A stretch of DNA of 33,703 nucleotides, taken from the NCBI GenBank assembly GCA_024276905.1, contig JAJRWF010000146.1:1-33703 (forward strand). The letters run 5' to 3'. Every line of letters begins with the position of its first letter. Position 1 is the first letter of the stretch. The stretch comes from Deltaproteobacteria bacterium. GTDB taxonomy: Bacteria; Desulfobacterota; Desulfuromonadia; Desulfuromonadales; Geopsychrobacteraceae. Made by a program: the position numbers and the translations under genes. A model generated the notes under the pieces. That model made no database searches. It saw only the letters and a list, made by a program, of their open reading frames with translations, and was not told where the DNA came from. Of the stretch, positions 16,018 to 24,967 are shown in pieces.

Positions 16018-16153
16018 CGGGCCAAAAACTACTTGTCAGTTGTTTCGTCCGCAATTAGATGGGACAGTTTCATAAAATATATTTTTTCACTGCGGCAAGA
16101 ATACCGCTCTATCCAGTATTTTGCATTAGACTATTTTCAATTATCTCAGTAGA

Positions 16154-17254
16154 TCACCGAGATGCACCTGACGAAGGTTCCGACTTTACCTTCCCTGGCG
16201 ACCGTTCGACAAACAGCAGCCAGCACCAGGTGCAGTAGAACCAGAACCAGAGCAAGACAGTCGCTGCCAATCGTCCCGGCGGGTGATTTGTCAGCAGGTT
16301 ATAGATCGGTTCAAACAGTTTGACCAGTGTCGTTTTCCCCTGCCCGACCGGAACATTCTGTTTGAAAGAACGTTTTGCATCCAGAGCAAAGGCCAGTTGC
16401 CAGGCATGGCCCTGGACGTAACTGCCGCTGCGGTACCAGATTTTCAGCCGTTGCCCAAAAGGCAGGCGCTTGATACTGCGCTTGAACTGCCGAAAAAAGG
16501 GCCGCAAGCGCAAATGCCCCCCCATCCCCTGTTGACGGTAAACCGGGATCGCATCGACAAAGAAATCGTTCCAGCCGATGCTGCGAAAACACATGATCAG
16601 TGCATTGAGCAGCTGACGCTGCCAGAGGCCCTCGATTTCGAAGCGACGGGCCGAAGTTGATATTTCAGAGGGCAACAGCTCCCAGCGACCGATCCGCCGC
16701 AGACGTTCAGCAAAATCGGTATCCTCCATGACCGGTAGATTTTCACGGAAATGCCCCACCCGCTGAAAGGTCTCACGCCGCAACAGAAAACCCTGATCAC
16801 CATGAATACACTCGGGACGCGACAGACGGGCTTTCCATTCATAATAGTAGTAGCCGGGATGCGGCTGCTCGTCGCGACGACGAAAGTGAAGTCGAAAGCG
16901 TCCGCCAACCGGATCGGTGCCGAAATCTTTCATCATATCCAGCCCACGGCGCAATGCACGCTCATCGTAAAAACGGCTATCGACGTGCAACAGCAGTAAC
17001 CAGTTGGTTCGCGCTTTGGCGATCCCGGTATTGAGCTGTCGACCGCGGCCCCTTTCTGCGTCATACAACCTGACGGGATATACACAAAACCGTTGATATT
17101 CGGCGACCACTGCGGCCGGGTTGTCCGTCGAGCCGCCATCACTGAGGATCACTTCAAAATCGAGATCCTTCTGCCGCAGCAGATCGGTCAACAGACAACG
17201 CAACTGATCTGCATCATTAAGGATCGGTACGATGATTGAGAGTTCAGGTGTCAT
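16154..17254 (-). CDS. GT2-family glycosyltransferase with C-terminal membrane segment
   Basis: From ATG 17254 the product is 366 residues and starts MTPELSIIVPILNDADQLRC, a GT-A fold entry. It has LSDGGSTDN, RGRGRQLNTGIAKA, LLLLHVDSRF (DxD-like metal site), ECIHGDQGFLLRRE and PVMEDTDFAERLRR, then STSARRFEIEGLWQRQ. This set recalls the TIGR04283-like branch of GT2. Residues 240-366 form an extension with basic segments and one hydrophobic helix near the C-terminus (LLWFWFYCTWCWLLFV), so the enzyme is likely anchored to the membrane. GTG 17317 would add 21 unconvincing residues. Acceptor and sugar cannot be told from sequence. It sits downstream of eno's divergent start and 136 bases upstream of ahcY. 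Confidence 0.85.
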   Translation of the reverse strand: MTPELSIIVPILNDADQLRCLLTDLLRQKDLDFEVILSDGGSTDNPAAVVAEYQRFCVYPVRLYDAERGRGRQLNTGIAKARTNWLLLLHVDSRFYDERALRRGLDMMKDFGTDPVGGRFRLHFRRRDEQPHPGYYYYEWKARLSRPECIHGDQGFLLRRETFQRVGHFRENLPVMEDTDFAERLRRIGRWELLPSEISTSARRFEIEGLWQRQLLNALIMCFRSIGWNDFFVDAIPVYRQQGMGGHLRLRPFFRQFKRSIKRLPFGQRLKIWYRSGSYVQGHAWQLAFALDAKRSFKQNVPVGQGKTTLVKLFEPIYNLLTNHPPGRLAATVLLWFWFYCTWCWLLFVERSPGKVKSEPSSGASR

Positions 17255-17312
17255 GGCAATCAACAAACACTCTTCAGAGGCATAAAAAACGTCACAATGG
17301 GCAAAAATCCGC

Positions 17313-18713
<1,401 letters not shown>

Positions 18714-18740
18714 GAAACGATCGTCCTGAAAACTCTGTTC

Positions 18741-18785
18741 TGACGAAGAAGGGCCGCGATAAATTCTCGCGGCCCTTCTTCGTCA
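18741..18785. terminator. Long perfect hairpin downstream of eno
   Basis: Nineteen-pair perfect stem (TGACGAAGAAGGGCCGCGA and its complement) with a seven-base loop TAAATTC. The pyrimidine-rich end (CCTTCTTCGTCA) replaces a plain U-run. It separates eno from the convergent minus-strand gene at 18801 and probably terminates both. Confidence 0.8.
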
Positions 18786-18800
18786 GATATCAAATCAGCT

Positions 18801-19193
18801 TCACAGAGGGTGGAGTCGGTAACTGGTCCCTTTCTTTTCACGTCTCAATTGTCCCTGCTGATCCAGCTCGCGCAATATTTTCTGCAGATCTCGACGGTCC
18901 TTGCCTGGAAAATTGGCGTAAAGTTCGGTCTGGGTCAAACCGGGGTTTTCTTCGACTCTCTGCAGAATAGCTTCCGACAGCTCCCTGCCGCTGTTCGGTG
19001 TTTCGTTGCCTGCAGATGCCTCCTGCACCGCTGGAGCAGGAGCTGGTTCAGCCTCAACCGAAGAGCTGTCGTCCTCGTCAACCAGAGCACGTTGCTCAGC
19101 ACGAATCTCCCTTTCAATTTCGAGCAGGCGCCGGTAGACATAATAACCGGCTGCAATCAGGGCGATCAACAATAGAATAAAAAACAATTGCAT
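18801..19193 (-). CDS. Membrane-anchored protein with C-terminal winged-helix-like domain
   Basis: The 130-residue product has one N-terminal membrane helix (LFFILLLIALIAAGYYVYR), a short charged helix (EIEREIRAEQRALVDEDDSS), a Pro/Ala-rich acidic linker, and a C-terminal region SEAILQRVEENPGLTQTELY followed by DRRDLQKILRELDQQGQLRR. The latter is the pattern of a winged helix that reads DNA or mediates protein contacts. No specific family is recognised. It starts 4 bases downstream of the zinc-finger gene's stop codon, so both are likely one transcript. A membrane anchor tied to a DNA-binding-like fold is uncommon; it could be a tether or a sensor. The role is unknown. Confidence 0.75.
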   Translation of the reverse strand: MQLFFILLLIALIAAGYYVYRRLLEIEREIRAEQRALVDEDDSSSVEAEPAPAPAVQEASAGNETPNSGRELSEAILQRVEENPGLTQTELYANFPGKDRRDLQKILRELDQQGQLRREKKGTSYRLHPL

Positions 19194-19196
19194 AGA

Positions 19197-19517
19197 CTAA
19201 ATTTCCTCCTCAGCGATGTCTTTTTCCTCCCGGCCGAACCAATGGTCGAACCAGTTACGATGATCCTTCTCGGCCAGAATTTTCAGATCATTGGGGCCGA
19301 GCCAGACGCCCCCACACCCCCGACAACGATCAAGCGGGACATCACGAAATGTCATCGGCTCAATCGCATCTCCACACTTGGGACAACGATTAAGGCAATG
19401 GGTGCGGGCCAGTGTTTCCTCAGCCTCCTCTTTCATCTTGTTGATCAGTTTCTGTTCCTGCCGATGAAAATATTCATTCTCGAGGGCTTTTTTACGGTCT
19501 TCCCAGGCATCTTTCAT
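19197..19517 (-). CDS. zf-TFIIB domain protein
   Basis: From ATG 19517, with GGAGG six bases upstream, 106 residues. The first half is a charged helix (KKALENEYFHRQEQKLINKM). Residues about 45-75 form the zf-TFIIB ribbon: CPKCGDAIEPMTFRDVPLDR followed by CRGCGGVWLG. The C-terminal third is acidic. Such proteins are widespread and mostly uncharacterised. An upstream in-frame start at 19601 would overlap the Cas6-like gene's end and lacks a binding site, so I reject it. Confidence 0.88.
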   Translation of the reverse strand: MKDAWEDRKKALENEYFHRQEQKLINKMKEEAEETLARTHCLNRCPKCGDAIEPMTFRDVPLDRCRGCGGVWLGPNDLKILAEKDHRNWFDHWFGREEKDIAEEEI

Positions 19518-19600
19518 AAGGAACCTCCACGGCCGAGCAGAAATACTTGTAATCCTTGTTTTATTATACCCGAATGGCCCGTGACGACAACAGATCGACA

Positions 19601-20518
19601 TTAAACAAGGCGATAGCGCCCGGCACCGAATGCAGCGCCCTTACCGATACCGAACAGTTCACCGACTTTGAGCAGTGGCCAGAGCTCAACCAGTCCGGCC
19701 CCGCTGAGTGTCACAGAACCGAGCAGACCACCAGCCTCTTCACGGCTGTGCAATGGACGCCAATCCTGCCAGTCAAATCGGGCCTCTGTTTCCTGCAGAG
19801 ACCGCGAACAATCCAGCAGGAAACGGGGATCGAAAACATCCTCCAGATCTGCCCAGACTGCAAGCATCCCGGTCACCCGGCGCAGGATAAACGGCAACAC
19901 CTCGGCAAATCCGGAGCGAAACAGCGGCCGCTGGTTTTTTATCAACCGGGCCGGACTCAAGAATTCGAAGTCGATGGCTGAAGGAGCAACAGAGTCGAGC
20001 ACAGATGAGAGATCAAAAATCTGCGGCGTTAAACCAAACGGACCACCACACCAGAGAGGTTCTGTTTCCATTCCACTGTTGCAACTTTCGATTTTTTCAA
20101 GCATGAAACGCCCACTGCTGCCACACAAACCGATTTCACCCAGTGCCGCAAGCAACCGGGAAAAAATTTCCACCTGCAACATGCCTCGACCAAGAAAACA
20201 GACGTTCAACTCAAGACAATCCTCGCTAGCGAACTTCTGTTGCTGCAACTGATCAATCTGCAGGACAAAACCGGGGGCAGGTTGCTGAACGCGGCGTAAC
20301 AGAGCGGGATCTGTCGGCAGAGAGGGCCGGAGAAGCTCCCTGAAGTCAGCAGGAACCCGACCTCCAGACAGATCGCCCCTCATGACTCGACTGAACTCAC
20401 GCCGCAAACGCAGTAGCGCATAGGGCGGCAAAAGAAGATCCTCCGTAAACCGCAACTGATAGCGTAACAGCGTGTACTCAGCACCGAGCAACTGCGTTTT
20501 CAGCGCACTGTCAATCAA
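19601..20518 (-). CDS. Stand-alone Cas6-like RAMP protein
   Basis: The 305-residue product ends LKVGELFGIGKGAAFGAGRY, the glycine-rich loop that defines Cas6/RAMP C-terminal domains (PF10040 type). It also has LPPYALLRLRREFSRVM near the N-terminus, FLSPARLIKNQRPL, and GGLLGSVTLSG before the loop, in the usual order for this family. Cas6 proteins cut pre-crRNA, yet no CRISPR array and no other cas gene are present here. The protein has one histidine only (LHSREEAGG), in the C-terminal half, and lacks the Cys-rich CPY segment common in relatives, so catalysis by the usual His is doubtful. TTG 20518 is the likely start; no ATG fits. It is divergent from tgt and may head a unit with the two genes that follow. 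Confidence 0.8.
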   Translation of the reverse strand: MIDSALKTQLLGAEYTLLRYQLRFTEDLLLPPYALLRLRREFSRVMRGDLSGGRVPADFRELLRPSLPTDPALLRRVQQPAPGFVLQIDQLQQQKFASEDCLELNVCFLGRGMLQVEIFSRLLAALGEIGLCGSSGRFMLEKIESCNSGMETEPLWCGGPFGLTPQIFDLSSVLDSVAPSAIDFEFLSPARLIKNQRPLFRSGFAEVLPFILRRVTGMLAVWADLEDVFDPRFLLDCSRSLQETEARFDWQDWRPLHSREEAGGLLGSVTLSGAGLVELWPLLKVGELFGIGKGAAFGAGRYRLV

Positions 20519-20552
20519 TGGCGTCGACTCATTTCTTTCTTGCGTACATTTC

Positions 20553-20581
20553 TTGCGCGCATTCTTCGATTCTGCTATACG
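20553..20581 (+). promoter_or_regulatory. Candidate tgt promoter
   Basis: TTGCGC (20553-20558), 17-base spacer, TATACG (20576-20581). Both boxes match four of six or fewer, so confidence is moderate. The start codon at 20611 would follow a leader of about 22 bases. Confidence 0.4.
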
Positions 20582-20610
20582 TCTAGGCCCCTGATCACAT
20601 GGAGAGACCG

Positions 20611-21744
20611 ATGTTCAACTTTGAACTTCTACATACGGACCCGCAAACCGCCGCCCGGCGCGGACGACTTCAGACTCCGCACGGCGTCATCGAAACCCCG
20701 ATTTTCATGCCGGTCGGCACCCATGGCGCCCTCAAGGCAATGACCCCGGCCCAGGTCGAAGAGACCGGAGCCCAGATTATTTTGGCCAACACCTACCACC
20801 TGCACCTCAAGCCGGGAGAATCCCTGGTCAAAAAAGCCGGCGGCCTGCACAGTTTCATGAACTGGAAAGGTCCGATCCTGACCGACAGCGGCGGGTTTCA
20901 GGTTTTCTCTCTTCCCAAAAAACGGATCGGCGAAGAAGGCGTCCACTTTCGTCACGAACTGACCGGTGAAGAGATTTTTCTCGGCCCCAAAGAAGCGATG
21001 CAGATCGAGAACGACCTCGGTGCCGATATTATCATGGCCTTCGATGAATGTATCCCCTACCCGGCGACCCACGACTATTCCGCCCGGTCGATCAAAAAAA
21101 CCCTGCGCTGGGCGGAAAGCTGCCTCAAATATCACAGGCGTGATGACCAGGCGTTGTTCGGCATCGTCCAGGGGAGTATCTACCCTGACCTGCGCAAGGA
21201 ATGCGCCGAGCAGATGACGAAAATGGATTTCCCCGGTTATGCAGTCGGTGGCGTCAGTGTCGGCGAGGGCCTTGAACTGCTGAAAAAAGTGGTTGAATAC
21301 ACTGCGCCCTTTTTACCCGAGAACAAACCGCGCTACTTGATGGGCGTCGGACTTCCCGAAGATATTCTGGAAAGTATCGAACGCGGGATGGACATGTTCG
21401 ACTGCGTTATCCCGACCCGTTACGCACGCAGTGCCACGCTCTTTACCAGTCGCGGCAAGCTGCGCCTGACCAATCGTCAGTATCGCCGTGATTTTTTTCC
21501 GGTTGACCCGGCCTGTGACTGTTACTGCTGCCAGAATTTCAGCCGAGCCTACCTGCACCACCTGTTCAACGCCAATGAAATCCTCTCGGCGACCCTGTCG
21601 GCGATACATAATGTCCGCTTTTACCTCAATATAGTCGCTGGCGCCCGTAAAGCGATAGAGGCCGGTGAGTTTACAGCCTATAAAGAGGACTTTCTCGGCA
21701 ACTACGGCTCATCTGAAGAAAAAAAGAAGAAAAAAAGGAAATAG
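20611..21744 (+). CDS. tgt: Queuine tRNA-ribosyltransferase
   Basis: Tgt exchanges guanine-34 of tRNAs for Asp, Asn, His and Tyr with the queuosine precursor preQ1. I choose ATG 20611 because GGAGAG lies just upstream and family members start MFNFELL-like; ATG 20599 would add four residues and has no binding site. Seen: PIFMPVGTHGALKAMTP, GGFQVFSL, DIIMAFDEC (active-site Asp), ALFGIVQGSIY, GYAVGGVSVGE, MFDCVIPTRYARSATLF (nucleophile Asp) and the zinc site CDCYCC...H. About 377 residues. The C-terminal tail is unusually Lys-rich (EEKKKKKRK). In many relatives tgt lies with queA, yajC and secD; it is alone here. Confidence 0.97.
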   Translation: MFNFELLHTDPQTAARRGRLQTPHGVIETPIFMPVGTHGALKAMTPAQVEETGAQIILANTYHLHLKPGESLVKKAGGLHSFMNWKGPILTDSGGFQVFSLPKKRIGEEGVHFRHELTGEEIFLGPKEAMQIENDLGADIIMAFDECIPYPATHDYSARSIKKTLRWAESCLKYHRRDDQALFGIVQGSIYPDLRKECAEQMTKMDFPGYAVGGVSVGEGLELLKKVVEYTAPFLPENKPRYLMGVGLPEDILESIERGMDMFDCVIPTRYARSATLFTSRGKLRLTNRQYRRDFFPVDPACDCYCCQNFSRAYLHHLFNANEILSATLSAIHNVRFYLNIVAGARKAIEAGEFTAYKEDFLGNYGSSEEKKKKKRK

Positions 21745-21795
21745 CACTGCGGATTTCGTATTTTTCTCGTTGAACAAATAACTGAATCCTGCTGG

Positions 21796-22032
21796 TTATT
21801 TCTCTTCTTTCTCAGCACGCAACTCAATCAGAGAACGCTGTTCTGTTTTGCAATCAGGACACTCGAAAACACGCGTGTCATGCCACCAGGGATCCGGCCC
21901 CCAGTAGATCGGGTTGCCGATTGTGTCTATCTGCCGGACGCTGTTGAAATTCTTTGGCTCTCCACAGGCGTCACAATAGAGCCAGACCCGTCCGGCGGCA
22001 CAAGCCTGAAGAAATTCACCGGGGTTGGACAT
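21796..22032 (-). CDS. Small zinc-ribbon-like protein, unknown function
   Basis: The 78-residue product from ATG 22032 has two CxxC pairs, CDAC (residues 20-23) and CPDC (near 58-61), the spacing of a zinc ribbon. The middle carries PIYWGPDPWWHDTRVFE. A weak binding site (AAGAAG) precedes the start. No family is recognised. It is minus-strand and lies between tgt and the first cold-shock gene. Codon usage looks like its neighbours, so I accept it as real. Confidence 0.7.
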   Translation of the reverse strand: MSNPGEFLQACAAGRVWLYCDACGEPKNFNSVRQIDTIGNPIYWGPDPWWHDTRVFECPDCKTEQRSLIELRAEKEEK

Positions 22033-22081
22033 CTTCTTTCCCTTCCATCACCCTTCAATCAGATTCAATTCTAGCGGTAAC

Positions 22082-22116
22082 AAAAAAAGCCCCACGATAA
22101 ACCGCGAGGCTTTTTC
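22082..22116 (-). terminator. Intrinsic terminator of the first cold-shock gene
   Basis: On the minus strand AAGCCTCGCGG, loop TTTATC, GTGGGGCTT (with G-U pairs), followed by TTTTTTT. It lies 20 bases after the stop of the gene ending at 22136. Confidence 0.8.
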
Positions 22117-22135
22117 TTCTTATTTTCCAAGCAGA

Positions 22136-22336
22136 TCAGACTTTCTCTACGTTGCTGGCCTGAGGCCCTTTCTGCCCTTCTGACACATCGAAAGAGACGC
22201 GCTGACCTTCAGCAATAGACTTGAAGCCCTCACCGGAAATCGCCGAAAAATGTACAAACACATCAGGACCATTGTCCTGCTCAATAAAGCCGAAACCCTT
22301 GGAATCATTAAACCACTTTACCGTTCCTTCTGCCAT
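22136..22336 (-). CDS. Cold-shock protein (CspA family), copy 1
   Basis: The 66-residue product has the OB-fold RNA-binding motifs KGFGFIEQD (RNP1) and VFVHFSAI (RNP2). Such proteins are RNA chaperones that prevent secondary structure in mRNA. The start is ATG 22336, [11 protein letters not shown]; the upstream ATG at 22381 is in frame but lies before the binding site. It shares 57 of 66 residues with copy 2. It has its own terminator. No promoter was clear in its upstream 220 bases. Confidence 0.97.
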   Translation of the reverse strand: MAEGTVKWFNDSKGFGFIEQDNGPDVFVHFSAISGEGFKSIAEGQRVSFDVSEGQKGPQASNVEKV

Positions 22337-22587
22337 CGTCTTGTCTCCCTCTGTTCCCCTCTGGAACTGCGGTCGCGGCACGAACTAATCGTACCAGAGA
22401 TGATATTCCCCTCGGAATTCCCGTCATCGACACCTCTGTCGGCACAGGAGTTGAGCATGGATCCCCGAGTCAAAGTACGCTAACACGGTGTTCTATTCGG
22501 TGCAAGTTGATTTTTCGACACCATTAATTGAACCCACTGAACCGACTGAAAAAGGGGAAGAAGGTAAAAACAACAACCGCACAAACA

Positions 22588-22618
22588 GGAATGGCCAGGA
22601 CAATATCCCGGCCATTCC
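22588..22618 (-). terminator. Hairpin downstream of the second cold-shock gene
   Basis: GGAATGGCC / GGCCATTCC nine-pair stem with a 13-base interior that can pair further (GGA/TCC). No strong U-run follows on the minus strand, so it may act as a weak terminator or an mRNA 3' end stabiliser. Confidence 0.5.
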
Positions 22619-22666
22619 GTTGTACGAAAGGATCGTAAATCAAAACTGAACTGTCAACCCTGAAAC

Positions 22667-22867
22667 TCAGATTTTGACAATGTTGCTCGCTTGAGGACCC
22701 TTTTGACCTTCGGTGACGTCAAAGCTGACACGCTCACCCTCGTTGAGTGACTTGAAGCCCTCGCCTGAAATCGCCGAGAAATGTGCGAACACATCGGGCC
22801 CGTTGTCCTGCTCGATAAAACCAAAACCTTTAGCATCATTGAACCACTTTACAGTACCTTCAGCCAT
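22667..22867 (-). CDS. Cold-shock protein (CspA family), copy 2
   Basis: The 66-residue product [20 protein letters not shown] differs from copy 1 at nine positions; RNP2 reads VFAHFSAI, a variant common in the family. It is a CspA-type RNA chaperone. A near-consensus promoter lies 119 bases upstream, so the mRNA has a long leader of about 110 bases, as in cold-regulated csp genes where the leader controls translation. The two copies are tandem on the same strand but each has its own 3' hairpin, so I expect separate regulation. Confidence 0.97.
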   Translation of the reverse strand: MAEGTVKWFNDAKGFGFIEQDNGPDVFAHFSAISGEGFKSLNEGERVSFDVTEGQKGPQASNIVKI

Positions 22868-22985
22868 CTTTTCTGCTCCTCGTTCTTCTCTGTGGAATAA
22901 ACTGCCTCAACCTGCGGCAAACAACCAGGTCATCCCCCTAAATGGGTCGACCCACGACAACACTCTAATGAAATCAATAGCGACA

Positions 22986-23014
22986 ATTAAACGTGTAGAT
23001 CCACACATTGTCAA
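22986..23014 (-). promoter_or_regulatory. Strong promoter of cold-shock copy 2 with a palindrome in the spacer
   Basis: On the minus strand TTGACA (perfect), 17-base spacer, TTTAAT (five of six). The spacer contains GTGTGGATCTACAC, a 14-base palindrome with mismatches at one symmetric pair. A protein bound there would block polymerase, so it could be an operator. The predicted start is near 22979. Confidence 0.7.
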
Positions 23015-23073
23015 GTAACTCGTTCATTTTTTTATAATTATAGGGAAACCAGGGGTCAGGAAAAGGCATTTTT

Positions 23074-23814
23074 TCAGTCAAAAGCGATGACAAAAGCGCC
23101 CGGGAAATCGCCGTTGCGCAGCGTATCCTTCGCAATCTCAGCGGCACGTAAAGAACGGAATTCCCCGACTCTCACCCGGTAAAGAGTACGGCCATTACTC
23201 GCGCTGATACTTACATCTGTGCGGCCGAAACGGGACCGAAGACGTCCAGCAAGGCGCCTGGCATTGTCAGCTTGCGAAAACGCACCGATCTGCACAGCAT
23301 AGCTGCCGGCATCGTAATTTAACGGCTCGGAGTAGGTCGTTTTTGTTCCTTTACGGTGGGGATAACCAAGAGCGACGACTCTGACCGGTGCTGTTCCCTG
23401 CGCAACAATATCCAGCTTCTGTGCTGCCGCATAGGAAAGATCAATGATGCGTCCGGCGACAAAAGGCCCACGATCATTGATCCGCACCAGAACTGATTTC
23501 CCGTTTCGCTGGTTGGTGACTCGAACCTCAACCCCCAGCGGCAGGGTTTTATGCGCCGCAGTCATGGCGTACATATTATAGGTTTCACCGTTACTGGTCA
23601 GGCGGCCGTGAAACTTCTTGCCGTACCAGCTGGCAACGCCGCGCTGGGAAAAACCCTGATGATCTCGCAACGGCCGGTAACGTTGGCCATCGACCTCATA
23701 GGGCTTTTGCCACCCTTTAAGCTCACGGGTTTCCGGTGTATCTATCACCCTGGTGGTATGCCCCCCGCAGGAGACCTGCAGCAGGGCCAGCAACAGCAGA
23801 CAGAAAAAGCGCAT
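23074..23814 (-). CDS. rlpA: RlpA-type septal ring lytic transglycosylase lipoprotein
   Basis: RlpA cleaves naked glycan strands at the division site. The 246-residue product has a lipoprotein signal ([16 protein letters not shown], lipobox Cys at 16), the double-psi beta-barrel domain ([19 protein letters not shown], then [20 protein letters not shown] with catalytic residues of the RlpA fold), and a C-terminal SPOR domain ([20 protein letters not shown]) that binds denuded peptidoglycan. It starts 8 bases after the accA stop, so it is likely cotranscribed with dnaE and accA. Confidence 0.95.
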   Translation of the reverse strand: MRFFCLLLLALLQVSCGGHTTRVIDTPETRELKGWQKPYEVDGQRYRPLRDHQGFSQRGVASWYGKKFHGRLTSNGETYNMYAMTAAHKTLPLGVEVRVTNQRNGKSVLVRINDRGPFVAGRIIDLSYAAAQKLDIVAQGTAPVRVVALGYPHRKGTKTTYSEPLNYDAGSYAVQIGAFSQADNARRLAGRLRSRFGRTDVSISASNGRTLYRVRVGEFRSLRAAEIAKDTLRNGDFPGAFVIAFD

Positions 23815-23822
23815 TGCCTTGA

Positions 23823-24776
23823 TTACTCTTCGAGTCGGCTCATGGCACGAAAACGCTGGTAGCGCTGCTCAACCAGTTCTTCGCCGGAAAGTTCAGAGAG
23901 TTCCGTAAGATGTTTTTTAAGATAGTCCTTAAGACTGCTAGCGACCGTCTTATGATCGCTATGTGCACCACCGAGGGGTTCTGGAACCACATCGTCAATC
24001 ACGCACCCGAGGGATTCAACATCCCGTGCCGTCAACTTGAGTGCTTCGGCAGCCTGAGGCCCTTTGGCACCGTCATTCCAGAGAATTGCGGCGCAACCTT
24101 CCGGTGAGATAACGGCGTAGACTGCGTACTCCATCATCAGCACCCGGTTGCCGACAGCGATTGCCAGCGCGCCGCCCGAACCGCCCTCACCGGTCACAGT
24201 AACAATAACCGGCACCTTGAGGGTTGCCATCTCACGCAGATTGCGGGCAATCGCCTCAGCCTGCCCCCGTTCCTCAGCACCGATACCGGGAAACGCGCCA
24301 GGCGTATCGACAAAGGTGAAGATCGGCAGACCAAACTGCTCCGCCATCTGCATCACCCGCAGGGCTTTACGGTATCCTTCGGGATTCGGCATCCCGAAGT
24401 TGCGATGGACCTTCTGTTTGGTATTGCGGCCCTTCTGATGGCCGATGACACAGCAAGGCTCGCCGTCAAAACGCGCGAAGCCACAAACCAGGGCCGGATC
24501 ATCACGGAAATTACGATCACCATGGACCTCGAACCAGTCGGTAAATATCAGGTCGATAAAATCGAGAGTATAGGGCCGGTCGGCGTGGCGCGCCAACTGG
24601 GTTCGCTGCCAGCGGCTGAGGTTGGTGAATATTTCTTTTTTGAGTTTTTCGGATTTCTTTTCAAGTTTCTTGATATCACTGCTGAAATCAACATTGTCAG
24701 TCGAAAATTCTCGCAGCTCGCCGATTTTTGCTTCAAGCTCGGCCAGCGGTTTTTCAAATTCGAGATAATTACTCAT
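23823..24776 (-). CDS. accA: Acetyl-CoA carboxylase carboxyltransferase subunit alpha
   Basis: AccA with AccD moves the carboxyl group from biotin to acetyl-CoA, the first step of fatty-acid synthesis. The 317-residue product has the N-terminal coiled helix ([20 protein letters not shown]), [20 protein letters not shown], and the oxyanion-loop block [20 protein letters not shown]. Length is typical. It follows dnaE on the same strand after 191 bases and precedes rlpA, an order found in related genomes. Confidence 0.97.
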   Translation of the reverse strand: MSNYLEFEKPLAELEAKIGELREFSTDNVDFSSDIKKLEKKSEKLKKEIFTNLSRWQRTQLARHADRPYTLDFIDLIFTDWFEVHGDRNFRDDPALVCGFARFDGEPCCVIGHQKGRNTKQKVHRNFGMPNPEGYRKALRVMQMAEQFGLPIFTFVDTPGAFPGIGAEERGQAEAIARNLREMATLKVPVIVTVTGEGGSGGALAIAVGNRVLMMEYAVYAVISPEGCAAILWNDGAKGPQAAEALKLTARDVESLGCVIDDVVPEPLGGAHSDHKTVASSLKDYLKKHLTELSELSGEELVEQRYQRFRAMSRLEE

Positions 24777-24967
24777 TGATCGCTCCTTTGCAAAACGAAG
24801 GGGCCAGCATATATGAGTTTAACGTCACGTTCAACCTGAATCCGTATTCCCAAACCAACCAGAGTGTCGAACACGCTGAACTGACAGGGATTTTAGGAAT
24901 ACCATTGATTGCCCCTGCAGACCAAAACGAGGAATATCATGTCGCAGGGACAAACAGCAATCGCCTG

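Noticed and set aside
16018-16150. SAH or SAM riboswitch upstream of ahcY
   Set aside because: I looked for the conserved core of an SAH riboswitch and found none; the region is AT-rich and weakly structured.
20530-20545. A five-codon open frame (MSRRH) overlapping the Cas6-like start
   Set aside because: Too short to support as a leader peptide without further evidence.
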